This document shows, piece by piece, positions 1 through 5,082 of a stretch of 5,082 nt of DNA. The DNA lies in assembly GCA_025966335.1 (NCBI GenBank), contig JAICRS010000221.1:1-5082 (forward strand). Reading direction: 5' to 3'. Every line of letters starts with the position of its first letter. Within the stretch, counting starts at the first letter, position 1. The position numbers were made by a program, and so were the translations under genes. This DNA is from Nocardioidaceae bacterium. GTDB lineage: Bacteria; Actinomycetota; Actinomycetes; Propionibacteriales; Nocardioidaceae. The notes beneath the pieces were generated by a model. That model was not told where the DNA came from and did no database searches. It was given only the letters and a program-made list of their open reading frames with translations.

Positions 1-123
1 CACCTGCACCAGGTCCTCGGCCCGGTGCGAGTCGCCCGCGAGCAGGTACGCCGTACGGCGCAGATCGCTCGACCGGGCACCACGAAGTCCCGTGAACTCC
101 TCGTCGTACCCGCGCTGCCTCAT
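1..123 (-). CDS. SigE-family ECF RNA polymerase sigma factor, N-terminal fragment
   Basis: The frame opens with ATG at 123-121 and runs off the left edge of the window, giving 41 residues. After a short polar start (MRQRGYDEEF) it reads LRRTAYLLAGDSHRAEDLVQ at residues 21-40. This is the pattern of sigma-70 region 2.1 in actinobacterial SigE-family ECF sigma factors, where an RTAYLL(T/A/C)GD helix is followed by (A)EDL(V/L)Q. Such proteins bind core RNA polymerase through region 2 and direct it to a small regulon. The start is well supported: a GGGAGG ribosome binding site lies 8 nt upstream, and an in-frame TGA at 141-139 prevents a much longer N-terminus. Regions 2.4 and 4 and any anti-sigma partner lie outside the window, so the regulon and the exact subfamily cannot be told. 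The gene shares strand with ftsQ but is 149 nt away and may have its own promoter. A different helix-rich protein is possible but unlikely given this motif. Confidence 0.82.
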   Translation of the reverse strand, partial: MRQRGYDEEFTGLRGARSSDLRRTAYLLAGDSHRAEDLVQV

Positions 124-131
124 GCCGGCGG

Positions 132-137
132 CCTCCC
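132..137 (-). promoter_or_regulatory. Ribosome binding site of the sigma factor gene
   Basis: On the minus strand GGGAGG lies 8 nt before the ATG at 123. It is the strongest Shine-Dalgarno match in this gap and supports that ATG as the start. Confidence 0.7.
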
Positions 138-159
138 GTCACAAGGCCTCACCGGTGAT

Positions 160-188
160 TACGTAGCCGGAGCCGAGCAGGACGTCAC
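160..188 (-). promoter_or_regulatory. Possible housekeeping-type promoter for the sigma factor gene
   Basis: On the minus strand GTGACG (188-183), resembling the -35 box TTGACG, is followed after exactly 17 nt by TACGTA (165-160). TACGTA shares the leading TA of a -10 box but lacks the final T. Transcription would start around base 152, leaving a leader of roughly 30 nt that carries the GGGAGG site. Two weak hexamers at ideal spacing can arise by chance, so this is a tentative call. Read-through from the dcw operon is an alternative source of transcript, since no terminator is visible after ftsQ. Confidence 0.3.
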
Positions 189-191
189 CCG

Positions 192-215
192 GGCGGAAAG
201 AATCCGCGTCTCACC
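192..215 (-). repeat. Imperfect direct repeat, copy 2 (ftsQ-sigma gap)
   Basis: The minus strand reads GGTGAGACGCG, then GAT, then TCTTTCCGCC. It shares the 9-mer TGAGACGCG and a pyrimidine-rich tail ending CGCC with the copy at 238-259. The two 9-mers start 44 nt apart. This copy also contains a small perfect hairpin (GCGGA, loop TTCTT, TCCGC) at 207-193. It may be a protein binding site upstream of the sigma gene, but no known operator is recognised. Confidence 0.4.
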
Positions 216-237
216 CGCGAAGACTCCACGCCTCATC

Positions 238-259
238 GGCGAAAAGGGCGCGTCTCAAC
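238..259 (-). repeat. Imperfect direct repeat, copy 1 (ftsQ-sigma gap)
   Basis: The minus strand reads GTTGAGACGCG, then CCC, then TTTTCGCC. It pairs with the copy at 192-215, with the 9-mer TGAGACGCG identical in both. It begins 13 nt past the ftsQ stop codon and lies within the non-coding gap, which otherwise shows only a C/T-rich tract straight after the stop and no clear terminator. Confidence 0.4.
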
Positions 260-272
260 GAAGAAAGGGGGG

Positions 273-1046
273 TCAGTGGCGGGTGGTGGGGCGGCCAGGG
301 ACGCTCACGTCGTAGGTGCTGGCCCGGGGGGCGGACCCGAGCAGCACCTCGACCACCTTGGCCTTGTTCTCGGACTGGTCGGCGCTGCCCCAGAAGATCG
401 TCCGGCCGTCCCGCAGCCGCAGGCTGATCGTGTCGATGGTCGCCACCTCGACGAAGTCGACCCGCGCGGCGAGCCGGTCCGGGAGCACCTCGATCACCGT
501 TGCCGCCTCGGCCAGCGCCTCGGCCCGAGTCCCGGCGCTGACCCGCACCATCGGCAGGTGCGCCGGCGGGGTGGAGTAGTCGCGGAACACGACACCCTGC
601 TCGTCGAGACCCTGCACCACGCCGTTGCGCTCGACCACCGCGACCGGGACCCGTTCCTGCACCGCGATCCGCACCTTGTCCGGCCAGGCCCGCGACACGT
701 CCACGCTGTCCACGGCGGCGAGCCCCTCGACCCGCGCCGCGACCGCGTCGAGGTCCACGCTCGCCAGCGGCTCGCCGGTGGGGACCTGCGCGGCACGGCG
801 TACGTCCGCCTCCTCGAGCACCACGCCGCCCTCGACCTTGACGTCGGTCACCGCGAGCACCGAGGAGAAGAACACCAGCCACACCGCGCCACCGACGAGC
901 GCGAGCACCGCGAACAGGGCGGTCAGCCCGCGCCAGGCCAGCCAGCGTCGGGCCCACTGGCGGCGCGCGAACCGCTTGCGCGCGATCCGGACCGTCTGCT
1001 CGTCCTCGGTGCGCTCCGGCGCCGGCCTGAAAGTCGTCCTAGCCAT
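273..1046 (-). CDS. ftsQ: Cell division protein FtsQ/DivIB
   Basis: FtsQ is a bitopic membrane protein of the divisome that links early and late division proteins and helps control septal peptidoglycan synthesis. The 257-residue product has a basic cytoplasmic tail (residues 1-39, many Arg/Lys). One membrane helix follows at about 40-61 (LTALFAVLALVGGAVWLVFF). The POTRA domain at about 65-133 begins with VTDVKVEG and ends with the typical VQERVPVAVVER stretch. The FtsQ-type beta domain then runs to the end, which closes with YDVSVPGRPTTR, a tail typical of actinobacterial FtsQ. Length is ordinary for the family; some relatives have longer cytoplasmic tails. The ATG at 1046 overlaps the murC stop by 8 nt (ATGGCTAG), and GGAGG at 1057-1053 lies 6 nt upstream, so translation is coupled to murC. 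No internal damage is seen. It is the last gene of the visible dcw run. Confidence 0.95.
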   Translation of the reverse strand: MARTTFRPAPERTEDEQTVRIARKRFARRQWARRWLAWRGLTALFAVLALVGGAVWLVFFSSVLAVTDVKVEGGVVLEEADVRRAAQVPTGEPLASVDLDAVAARVEGLAAVDSVDVSRAWPDKVRIAVQERVPVAVVERNGVVQGLDEQGVVFRDYSTPPAHLPMVRVSAGTRAEALAEAATVIEVLPDRLAARVDFVEVATIDTISLRLRDGRTIFWGSADQSENKAKVVEVLLGSAPRASTYDVSVPGRPTTRH

Positions 1047-2469
1047 CGACGGCCTCCGACCGTTCCGCGAGCAGCTCGAGGACCTCCGGGCCGACCAGGG
1101 TCACGTCCCCGGCCCCCAGCGTGAGTACGACGTCCCCGCGGCGGGCCCGGTCCACGAGGCGCGACGGCACCTGCGACCAGGACGGCTCGAACAGCACCTG
1201 CTCGGGAGGCAGCGGGACATGAGCGGCGACCATGCCGCCGTTGACCCCCGGCTCGGGATCCTCACGGGCGACGTAGACGTCCATCACCACGACCGAGTCG
1301 GCCGCGCCGAGGGCCTCCCCCATCGCCGCCCCGAAGATCCGCGTGCGGGAGACCAGGTGTGGCTGGAACGCAACCACGACCCGGCCGTCCCCGGCCAGCG
1401 ACCGGGCGGCCTGCAGGTCGCCGGCGATCTCGTTCGGGTGGTGCGCGTAGCTGTCGTAGACCCGGATCCCGTCGACCTCGCCCTTCAGCTCCATCCGGCG
1501 GCGGGTGCCGCTGAACGCCTCGAGGCCGCGCTTCATGTCCGCGAAGGAGAAGCCCAGCCGCAGCCCGGCGGCCAGAGCGGCGAGGGCGTCCAGGACGTAG
1601 TGGCGGCCCGGGATCTGCAGCGACATCTCCCCCAGACGGCGACCCCGGTCGACGACCGTGAACCGGGACGTGGACCCGGCGAAGGTGACCGCCTCGGCAC
1701 GCACGTCGGCCGCCTCGGACTCACCGACCCCGACGGTGGTCAGTCCCCGCGCCCGTGCCTGCGCAGCCAGGTCGGCCGCGCCGTCGTCGTCGACGCACAC
1801 GACCAGGAAACCGGCCGGGTCGATCCGGTCCAGGAACTCGGTGAACGCGGCGTGGTAGGCCTCCTCGGTCCCGTAGTTGTCGAGGTGGTCGGCCTCCACG
1901 TTGGTGACCAGCGCGGCGTACGGGGAGTAGACCAGGAACGCGCCGTCGCTCTCGTCGGCCTCGGCCACGAACAGGTCACCGCTGCCGTCGTGGGCGTTGG
2001 CGCCGGACTCGTTGAGCTCGCCGCCGATCGCGAACGACGGGTCGGCGCCGCAGTGCTGCAGCGCGACGGTGAGCAGCGAGGTGGTGGTGGTCTTCCCGTG
2101 CGTGCCGGCCACGGCGACCACCCGACGCCCCTGCATCACCGACTCGAGGGCGGCCGAGCGGGGCAACAGCCGCAGCCCCTGCCGGACCGCCTCGACCACC
2201 TCGGGGTTGTCCTCGCGGACCGCGGTGGACACCACCACGGTGTCCGCGTCGCGCACGTGCGCCCCGTCGTGGCCGACGTGGCAGGTCGCGCCGAGGGCCC
2301 GCAACGCCTCGATCGTCCGCGACTCCTTCGCGTCGCTGCCGCTGACGGCGATCCCGCGGGCCAGCATGATCCGCGCAATCCCGGACAGGCCGGCGCCGCC
2401 GATGCCGACGAAGTGCACCCGGCCGAGCCGGTCGGCGGGCAGCAGCTCGGAGGGGACCGGAACTCTCAT
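1039..2469 (-). CDS. murC: UDP-N-acetylmuramate--L-alanine ligase MurC
   Basis: MurC is the cytoplasmic ATP-dependent ligase that joins L-alanine to UDP-MurNAc, the first step of stem-peptide assembly (EC 6.3.2.8). The 476-residue protein shows the three Mur ligase domains. The N-terminal UDP-binding Rossmann fold carries VGIGGAGLSGIA (21-32). The central ATPase domain has the P-loop GTHGKTTTT (122-130), EADESDGAFL (170-179) and TNVEADHLDNYG (189-200). The C-terminal domain has SGTRRRME (320-327), YDSYAHHPNEI (338-348), FQPHLVSRTR (368-377) and GAGD (452-455). The HHPNE signature separates MurC from MurD/E/F. The segment GRHYVLDALAA (288-298) differs from the enterobacterial GRHN..NA form. 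The frame is open 44 codons further upstream, but the ATG at 2469 fits the family N-terminus and overlaps the murG stop as ATGA. There is no strong ribosome binding site, so re-initiation after murG is likely. Confidence 0.97.
   Translation of the reverse strand: MRVPVPSELLPADRLGRVHFVGIGGAGLSGIARIMLARGIAVSGSDAKESRTIEALRALGATCHVGHDGAHVRDADTVVVSTAVREDNPEVVEAVRQGLRLLPRSAALESVMQGRRVVAVAGTHGKTTTTSLLTVALQHCGADPSFAIGGELNESGANAHDGSGDLFVAEADESDGAFLVYSPYAALVTNVEADHLDNYGTEEAYHAAFTEFLDRIDPAGFLVVCVDDDGAADLAAQARARGLTTVGVGESEAADVRAEAVTFAGSTSRFTVVDRGRRLGEMSLQIPGRHYVLDALAALAAGLRLGFSFADMKRGLEAFSGTRRRMELKGEVDGIRVYDSYAHHPNEIAGDLQAARSLAGDGRVVVAFQPHLVSRTRIFGAAMGEALGAADSVVVMDVYVAREDPEPGVNGGMVAAHVPLPPEQVLFEPSWSQVPSRLVDRARRGDVVLTLGAGDVTLVGPEVLELLAERSEAVDG
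1053..1057 (-). promoter_or_regulatory. Ribosome binding site of ftsQ
   Basis: GGAGG on the minus strand, 6 nt before the ftsQ ATG and inside the 3' end of murC. It supports the chosen ftsQ start. Confidence 0.7.
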
Positions 2470-3542
2470 CGCGCCGCCGCCAGCACCATCCGGGCGAGCT
2501 TCTCGTCGGCGTCGCGCGGGATCAGGTCGGCCGCCGCGGTCGACATCGTGTGCAGCCGCGCGCCGTCGGTCACCAGCGACGGCACGGACGCGGCGACCCA
2601 CTCCGGGGTGAACGCGGTGTCCTGGACCAGCAGCCCGCCGCCGGCGTCGACGACCGGGCGGGCGTTGTGCTCCTGCTCGCCGTTGCCGATCGGGAGCGGC
2701 ACGAACACCGCCGGCAGACCCACGGCAGAGACCTCGGTGACCGTGTTCGCGCCGGCCCGGCAGACCACCAGGTCCGCGGCGGCGTAGGCGAGGTCCATCC
2801 GGTCGACATAGGGGACGACGACGTACGACGGATCGTCCGGCCGGCGGTCCACGCTCGCCGACCCCGACGCCCCCACGACATGGAGCACCTGGACCCCGGC
2901 ATCGGCCAGCGCACGCTGCGCACCGGACACCGACTGGTTGAGCCGGCGCGCCCCCTGGGACCCGCCGGTGACCAGCAGCGTCGGGCGGTCGGTGTCGAGG
3001 CCGAAGGTACGTCGCGCCTCCTCCCGTAGCCCGGGACGGTCCAGGGTGGAGATCATCCGCCGGATCGGCAGACCGAGATAGGCGCCGTTCCGCAGCGGGG
3101 TGTCCGGGAAGCTGGTCGCGACGTGCCTGGTCAACCGGGCGCCGACCTTGTTCGCGATCCCCGGGACCGCGTTGCCCTCGTGCACGACCAGCGGGATCCT
3201 GCGGCGGCGGGCGGCGAAGTAGGCGGGCATCGACACGTAGCCGCCGAAGCCGACCACCACGTCCGGGCGGACCCGGTCGAAGACGTCCAGCGTCGCGGAC
3301 ACCGCACCGCGGAGCCGGTTCGGCACGCGGAGCAGGTCGGCCGACGGCTTGCGCGGCAGCGGCACCGGCGGGATCAGCTCGAGCGGGTAGCCCGCCTCCG
3401 GCACCACCCGGACCTCGAGGCCGCGGGCGGTGCCCAGCGCGGTGACCTCGACCGTGTCGTCGATCCGGCGGAGCGCGTCGGCGGTGGCCAGCAGCGGTGA
3501 CGTGTGTCCCGCCGTCCCCCCGCCGGCTAGGAGTGCTCTCAA
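2466..3542 (-). CDS. murG: Lipid II synthase MurG (UDP-GlcNAc transferase)
   Basis: MurG is a peripheral inner-membrane GT-B glycosyltransferase that moves GlcNAc from UDP-GlcNAc to lipid I, making lipid II (EC 2.4.1.227). The 358-residue product has the N-terminal glycine-rich loop GGGTAGH (7-13), with the expected His13, then VGFGGY (97-102) and VHEGNAVPG (120-128). In the C-terminal donor-binding half lie TGGSQGARRLN (192-202), CRAGANTVTE (261-270) and LPIGNGEQEHNA (283-294), which fit the family's UDP-GlcNAc-binding motifs. The second loop Gly of the enterobacterial GGTGGH is Ala here, which is common in actinobacteria. The start is TTG: it gives the right N-terminus, MRALLAGGG, and has GAGGA 7 nt upstream. 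It lies one base after the ftsW stop (TGAGTTG), so initiation is probably coupled to ftsW. The 3' end overlaps murC by 4 nt. No damage is seen. Confidence 0.97.
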   Translation of the reverse strand: MRALLAGGGTAGHTSPLLATADALRRIDDTVEVTALGTARGLEVRVVPEAGYPLELIPPVPLPRKPSADLLRVPNRLRGAVSATLDVFDRVRPDVVVGFGGYVSMPAYFAARRRRIPLVVHEGNAVPGIANKVGARLTRHVATSFPDTPLRNGAYLGLPIRRMISTLDRPGLREEARRTFGLDTDRPTLLVTGGSQGARRLNQSVSGAQRALADAGVQVLHVVGASGSASVDRRPDDPSYVVVPYVDRMDLAYAAADLVVCRAGANTVTEVSAVGLPAVFVPLPIGNGEQEHNARPVVDAGGGLLVQDTAFTPEWVAASVPSLVTDGARLHTMSTAAADLIPRDADEKLARMVLAAAR

Positions 3543-3543
3543 C

Positions 3544-4806
3544 TCAGGTTCCTCGTCTCGACAGTCCGCCGCCCGCGGTCACCCCGGCGCTGCGCCGACG
3601 GCGTTTCGCCTTCAGCGCCGCGGCCGCACCCGGCTCGGTCCGCGCGAACGAGACCAGCAGGCCCAGAGCCACCAGCGACGGCAGCAGTGCGGACCCACCG
3701 TATGACACCAGCGGAAGCGGGATGCCGATGACCGGCAGCAGCGCGAGCACCATGCCGATGTTGATCATCATCTGGGACATCAGCCAGATCGTGATGCCGG
3801 CCGACATGTAGCGGACGAAGGGGTCCTTGGTGCGCACGGCCACCCGGATCCCGGCGTACGCGATGGTCAGGAACAGCACGAGCACCAGCATCGTGCCGAC
3901 CAGCCCGAGCTCCTCGCCGAGCACCGCGAAGATGAAGTCGGTGTGCGCCTCGGGCAGGCTGCCCCACTTCTGCTGGCTGGCGGAGATGCCCTTGCCGAAC
4001 CAGCCACCGGACGACATCGCGAACAGGCCGTGAGCCGGCTGCCACCCCGCGCCCTGGTAGTCCTTGAACGGGTCCACGAAGTTGGTCAACCGCTCCAGGC
4101 GTTCGGCGCTGGTGCTGGCCAGCCACATCGCGAGCGCACCGACCGACAGCAGCGAGCCGACGAAGAGCCGGGCGGGCGCGCCGACCACCCAGAGCATGCC
4201 GAGGATGATCGCGAACAGCACCAGTGCGGTGCCGAGGTCACCGCCCTTGACCACGAGGAAGGTGATGAACCCGGTGACGGGCAGCATCGGGATCAGCGCG
4301 TGCTTCCAGTCGCCGAGCAGCTTCTCCTTGCGGGCATAGAGGTCCGCGGACCACAAGATCACGGCCAGCTTGGCGATCTCCGCGGGCTGCAGGGTCAGCG
4401 GGCCGAGCGCCAGCCAGTTCGTGTTGCCGTTGACCTCCACGCCCACGCCGGGGATCTGGGTCAGCCCGACCAGCACGGTGGCCACGATCAGTCCCGGCCA
4501 GGCCAGCCCGCGGAGCACTCGCAGTGGCAGCTTCGCCACCACGAACGCGACCGGCAGCGCCAGTCCCACCCACATCAGCTGCTTGAGCACGTAGTGGTAG
4601 CTGCTGCCGAAGTCGCGGTAGGCCGAGACGCTGGAGGCGCTGAGCACCATCACCAGGCCGATCGTGAGCAGCAGGGTGGAGGCGCCGAGCAGGAGGTAGT
4701 AGGACGTCAGCGGCCGGTCCAGCGCGTGCCGCAGCGCGCGGACCCGTCCGGGTAGTCCGCCGGCCACAGCGCTTCGCGGACGCTGCTGTCCGGTGGCCGT
4801 GGTCAC
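3544..4806 (-). CDS. ftsW: Septal peptidoglycan polymerase FtsW (SEDS family)
   Basis: FtsW is a polytopic membrane glycosyltransferase that polymerises lipid II at the division septum together with its class B PBP (FtsI). The 420-residue protein has a basic cytoplasmic lead (1-35) and about ten hydrophobic segments, roughly at 36-57, 74-92, 99-117, 143-156, 170-186, 190-208, 213-230, 293-321, 336-360 and 366-388. SEDS landmarks are NWLALGPLTLQPAEIAKLA (130-148), GGDLGTALVL (188-197) and the long extracellular loop DPFKDYQGAGWQPAHGL (245-261). PEAHTDFIFAVLGEELG (285-301) contains Asp290, at the position of the catalytic Asp known in SEDS enzymes. VSYGGSALL (367-375) follows. Context with murG and murD favours FtsW over RodA. 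The C-terminal tail is short and basic. The start is GTG at 4806, with GAAGGG 6 nt upstream. The same frame stays open to 5028, but that part overlaps murD out of frame and has no FtsW character. Confidence 0.95.
   Translation of the reverse strand: MTTATGQQRPRSAVAGGLPGRVRALRHALDRPLTSYYLLLGASTLLLTIGLVMVLSASSVSAYRDFGSSYHYVLKQLMWVGLALPVAFVVAKLPLRVLRGLAWPGLIVATVLVGLTQIPGVGVEVNGNTNWLALGPLTLQPAEIAKLAVILWSADLYARKEKLLGDWKHALIPMLPVTGFITFLVVKGGDLGTALVLFAIILGMLWVVGAPARLFVGSLLSVGALAMWLASTSAERLERLTNFVDPFKDYQGAGWQPAHGLFAMSSGGWFGKGISASQQKWGSLPEAHTDFIFAVLGEELGLVGTMLVLVLFLTIAYAGIRVAVRTKDPFVRYMSAGITIWLMSQMMINIGMVLALLPVIGIPLPLVSYGGSALLPSLVALGLLVSFARTEPGAAAALKAKRRRRSAGVTAGGGLSRRGT
3550..3554 (-). promoter_or_regulatory. 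Ribosome binding site that fixes the murG TTG start
   Basis: GAGGA on the minus strand lies within the last codons of ftsW, 7 nt before the TTG codon at 3542. With the conserved MRALLAGGG N-terminus, it makes TTG the preferred murG start. Confidence 0.6.
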
Positions 4807-4812
4807 ATCCAG

Positions 4813-4818
4813 CCCTTC
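4813..4818 (-). promoter_or_regulatory. Ribosome binding site that fixes the ftsW GTG start
   Basis: GAAGGG on the minus strand lies 6 nt before the GTG at 4806. No ATG near this point is in the ftsW frame; the ATG at 4808 is out of frame and meets TGA at once. GTG is therefore the best start. Confidence 0.55.
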
Positions 4819-4831
4819 CGTCGTGTCGCCC

Positions 4832-4849
4832 GGGAGAGCTCGGTCTCCC
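4832..4849 (-). other. Small hairpin in the murD-ftsW gap
   Basis: Straight after the murD stop the minus strand reads GGGAGA, a 6-nt loop CCGAGC, then TCTCCC: a perfect 6-bp stem. No run of T follows, so it is not a standard intrinsic terminator. It sits about 25 nt upstream of the ftsW start and leaves the ribosome binding site free. It could act in mRNA processing or partial attenuation between murD and ftsW, or be chance in GC-rich DNA. Confidence 0.4.
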
Positions 4850-5082
4850 CTACCGGTCGCGGAGCCTGCGCACGGACTCGGTGAACGCGTCGCCGCGCGC
4901 GCCGTAGTTCGCGAACATGTCCATGGACGCGCATCCCGGGGCGAGCAGCACGGTGTCTCCCGGCTGTGCCAGGTCTGCCGCCGCCGCGACCACGCGGTCC
5001 ATGACAGAAGTGTCGCCGCCCTCGACATCGATCACGGGCACATCGGGCGCGTGTCGCGAAAGCGCGTCGGCGATCACGTCAC
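4850..5082 (-). CDS. murD: UDP-N-acetylmuramoylalanine--D-glutamate ligase MurD, C-terminal fragment
   Basis: This is the last 76 complete codons of murD, cut by the right edge of the window. MurD is the cytoplasmic ATP-dependent ligase that adds D-glutamate to UDP-MurNAc-L-Ala (EC 6.3.2.9). The fragment belongs to the C-terminal Mur ligase domain. It starts within VIADALSRHAPDVPV, runs through VMDRVVAAAADLAQPGDTVL and carries the clear MurD signature LLAPGCASMDMFANYGARGD, corresponding to the family's LLSPACASFDMF..Y..RGD. It then ends FTESVRRLRDR and TAG. Only Gly for Ala before Cys and Met for Phe before Asp differ from the common form. The catalytic centre lies outside the window. Its place upstream of ftsW is the usual dcw order. 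Confidence 0.93.
   Translation of the reverse strand, partial: DVIADALSRHAPDVPVIDVEGGDTSVMDRVVAAAADLAQPGDTVLLAPGCASMDMFANYGARGDAFTESVRRLRDR

Noticed and set aside
159..236. A 25-codon minus-strand frame (ATG at 236, TAA at 159) that could be a leader peptide before the sigma gene.
   Set aside because: No Shine-Dalgarno sequence precedes the ATG. It covers both the possible promoter and one repeat copy, and it has no run of regulatory codons.
288..298. Altered motif in MurC or MurG (residue numbers 288-298 of MurC GRHYVLDALAA; Ala in the MurG GGGTAGH loop) as a sign of changed function.
   Set aside because: The positions given are residues, not bases. As far as I recall, both changes occur in ordinary actinobacterial homologues, and all other catalytic motifs are intact.
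25..315. A 96-codon plus-strand frame across the ftsQ-sigma gap.
   Set aside because: It overlaps the sigma start and ribosome binding site and the ftsQ 3' end on the other strand, and shows no family motif.
2470..2601. A 44-codon N-terminal extension of MurC.
   Set aside because: It overlaps the murG C-terminus in another frame and is Arg/Ala/Gly-rich. The family N-terminus starts at the ATG at 2469, which also forms the common ATGA overlap.
625..2787. A 720-codon open frame on the plus strand, antisense to ftsQ, murC and part of murG.
   Set aside because: It is a mirror of GC-rich codon bias in the genes below it. Its translation is Arg/Gly/Asp/His-rich low-complexity sequence without a recognisable domain, and it spans three well-defined genes on the other strand.
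4807..5028. A 74-codon upstream extension of the ftsW frame.
   Set aside because: It lies out of frame inside the murD C-terminus, has no membrane or SEDS character and no start signal. GTG at 4806 has a ribosome binding site and gives a normal FtsW length.
1..5082. A hidden new system (defence, mobile element, CRISPR, toxin-antitoxin).
   Set aside because: Nearly the whole window is packed with core dcw genes. No array, terminal inverted repeats, transposase, integrase or toxin-like frame was seen.

Overview
The window is a high-GC actinobacterial stretch of the division and cell-wall (dcw) cluster. Every gene that can be supported lies on the minus strand. Read in the direction of transcription (right to left) the order is murD (3' end only), ftsW, murG, murC, ftsQ, then the 5' end of an ECF sigma factor gene of the SigE-family type. 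The order murD-ftsW-murG-murC-ftsQ is the usual actinobacterial one. From memory of family sequences, the MurG N-terminus and the MurC sequence look most like Nocardioidaceae/Propionibacteriales. This is only a guess, because no database search was possible.

Right end (4850-5082): the last 76 codons of murD. A 43-nt gap holding a perfect 6-bp hairpin leads to ftsW (3544-4806, GTG start). One base separates the ftsW stop from murG (2466-3542, TTG start). murG overlaps murC (1039-2469) by 4 nt (ATGA), and murC overlaps ftsQ (273-1046) by 8 nt. This packing indicates one translationally coupled operon.

Left end: a 149-nt non-coding gap (124-272) follows ftsQ. It contains an imperfect direct repeat of about 22-24 nt and a possible promoter. 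After it a strong ribosome binding site precedes an ATG opening a reading frame that leaves the window at base 1. The 41 visible residues resemble sigma-70 region 2.1 of SigE-family ECF sigma factors. ftsZ normally follows ftsQ in actinobacteria, so a sigma gene at this place is the least expected feature.

Together the enzymes build and use lipid II. MurC adds L-Ala to UDP-MurNAc and MurD adds D-Glu. MurG adds GlcNAc to lipid I to make lipid II. FtsW polymerises lipid II at the septum with its partner PBP, and FtsQ is the membrane scaffold of the division complex. No mobile element, CRISPR array, RNA gene or clearly new system was found. All the core genes look intact.
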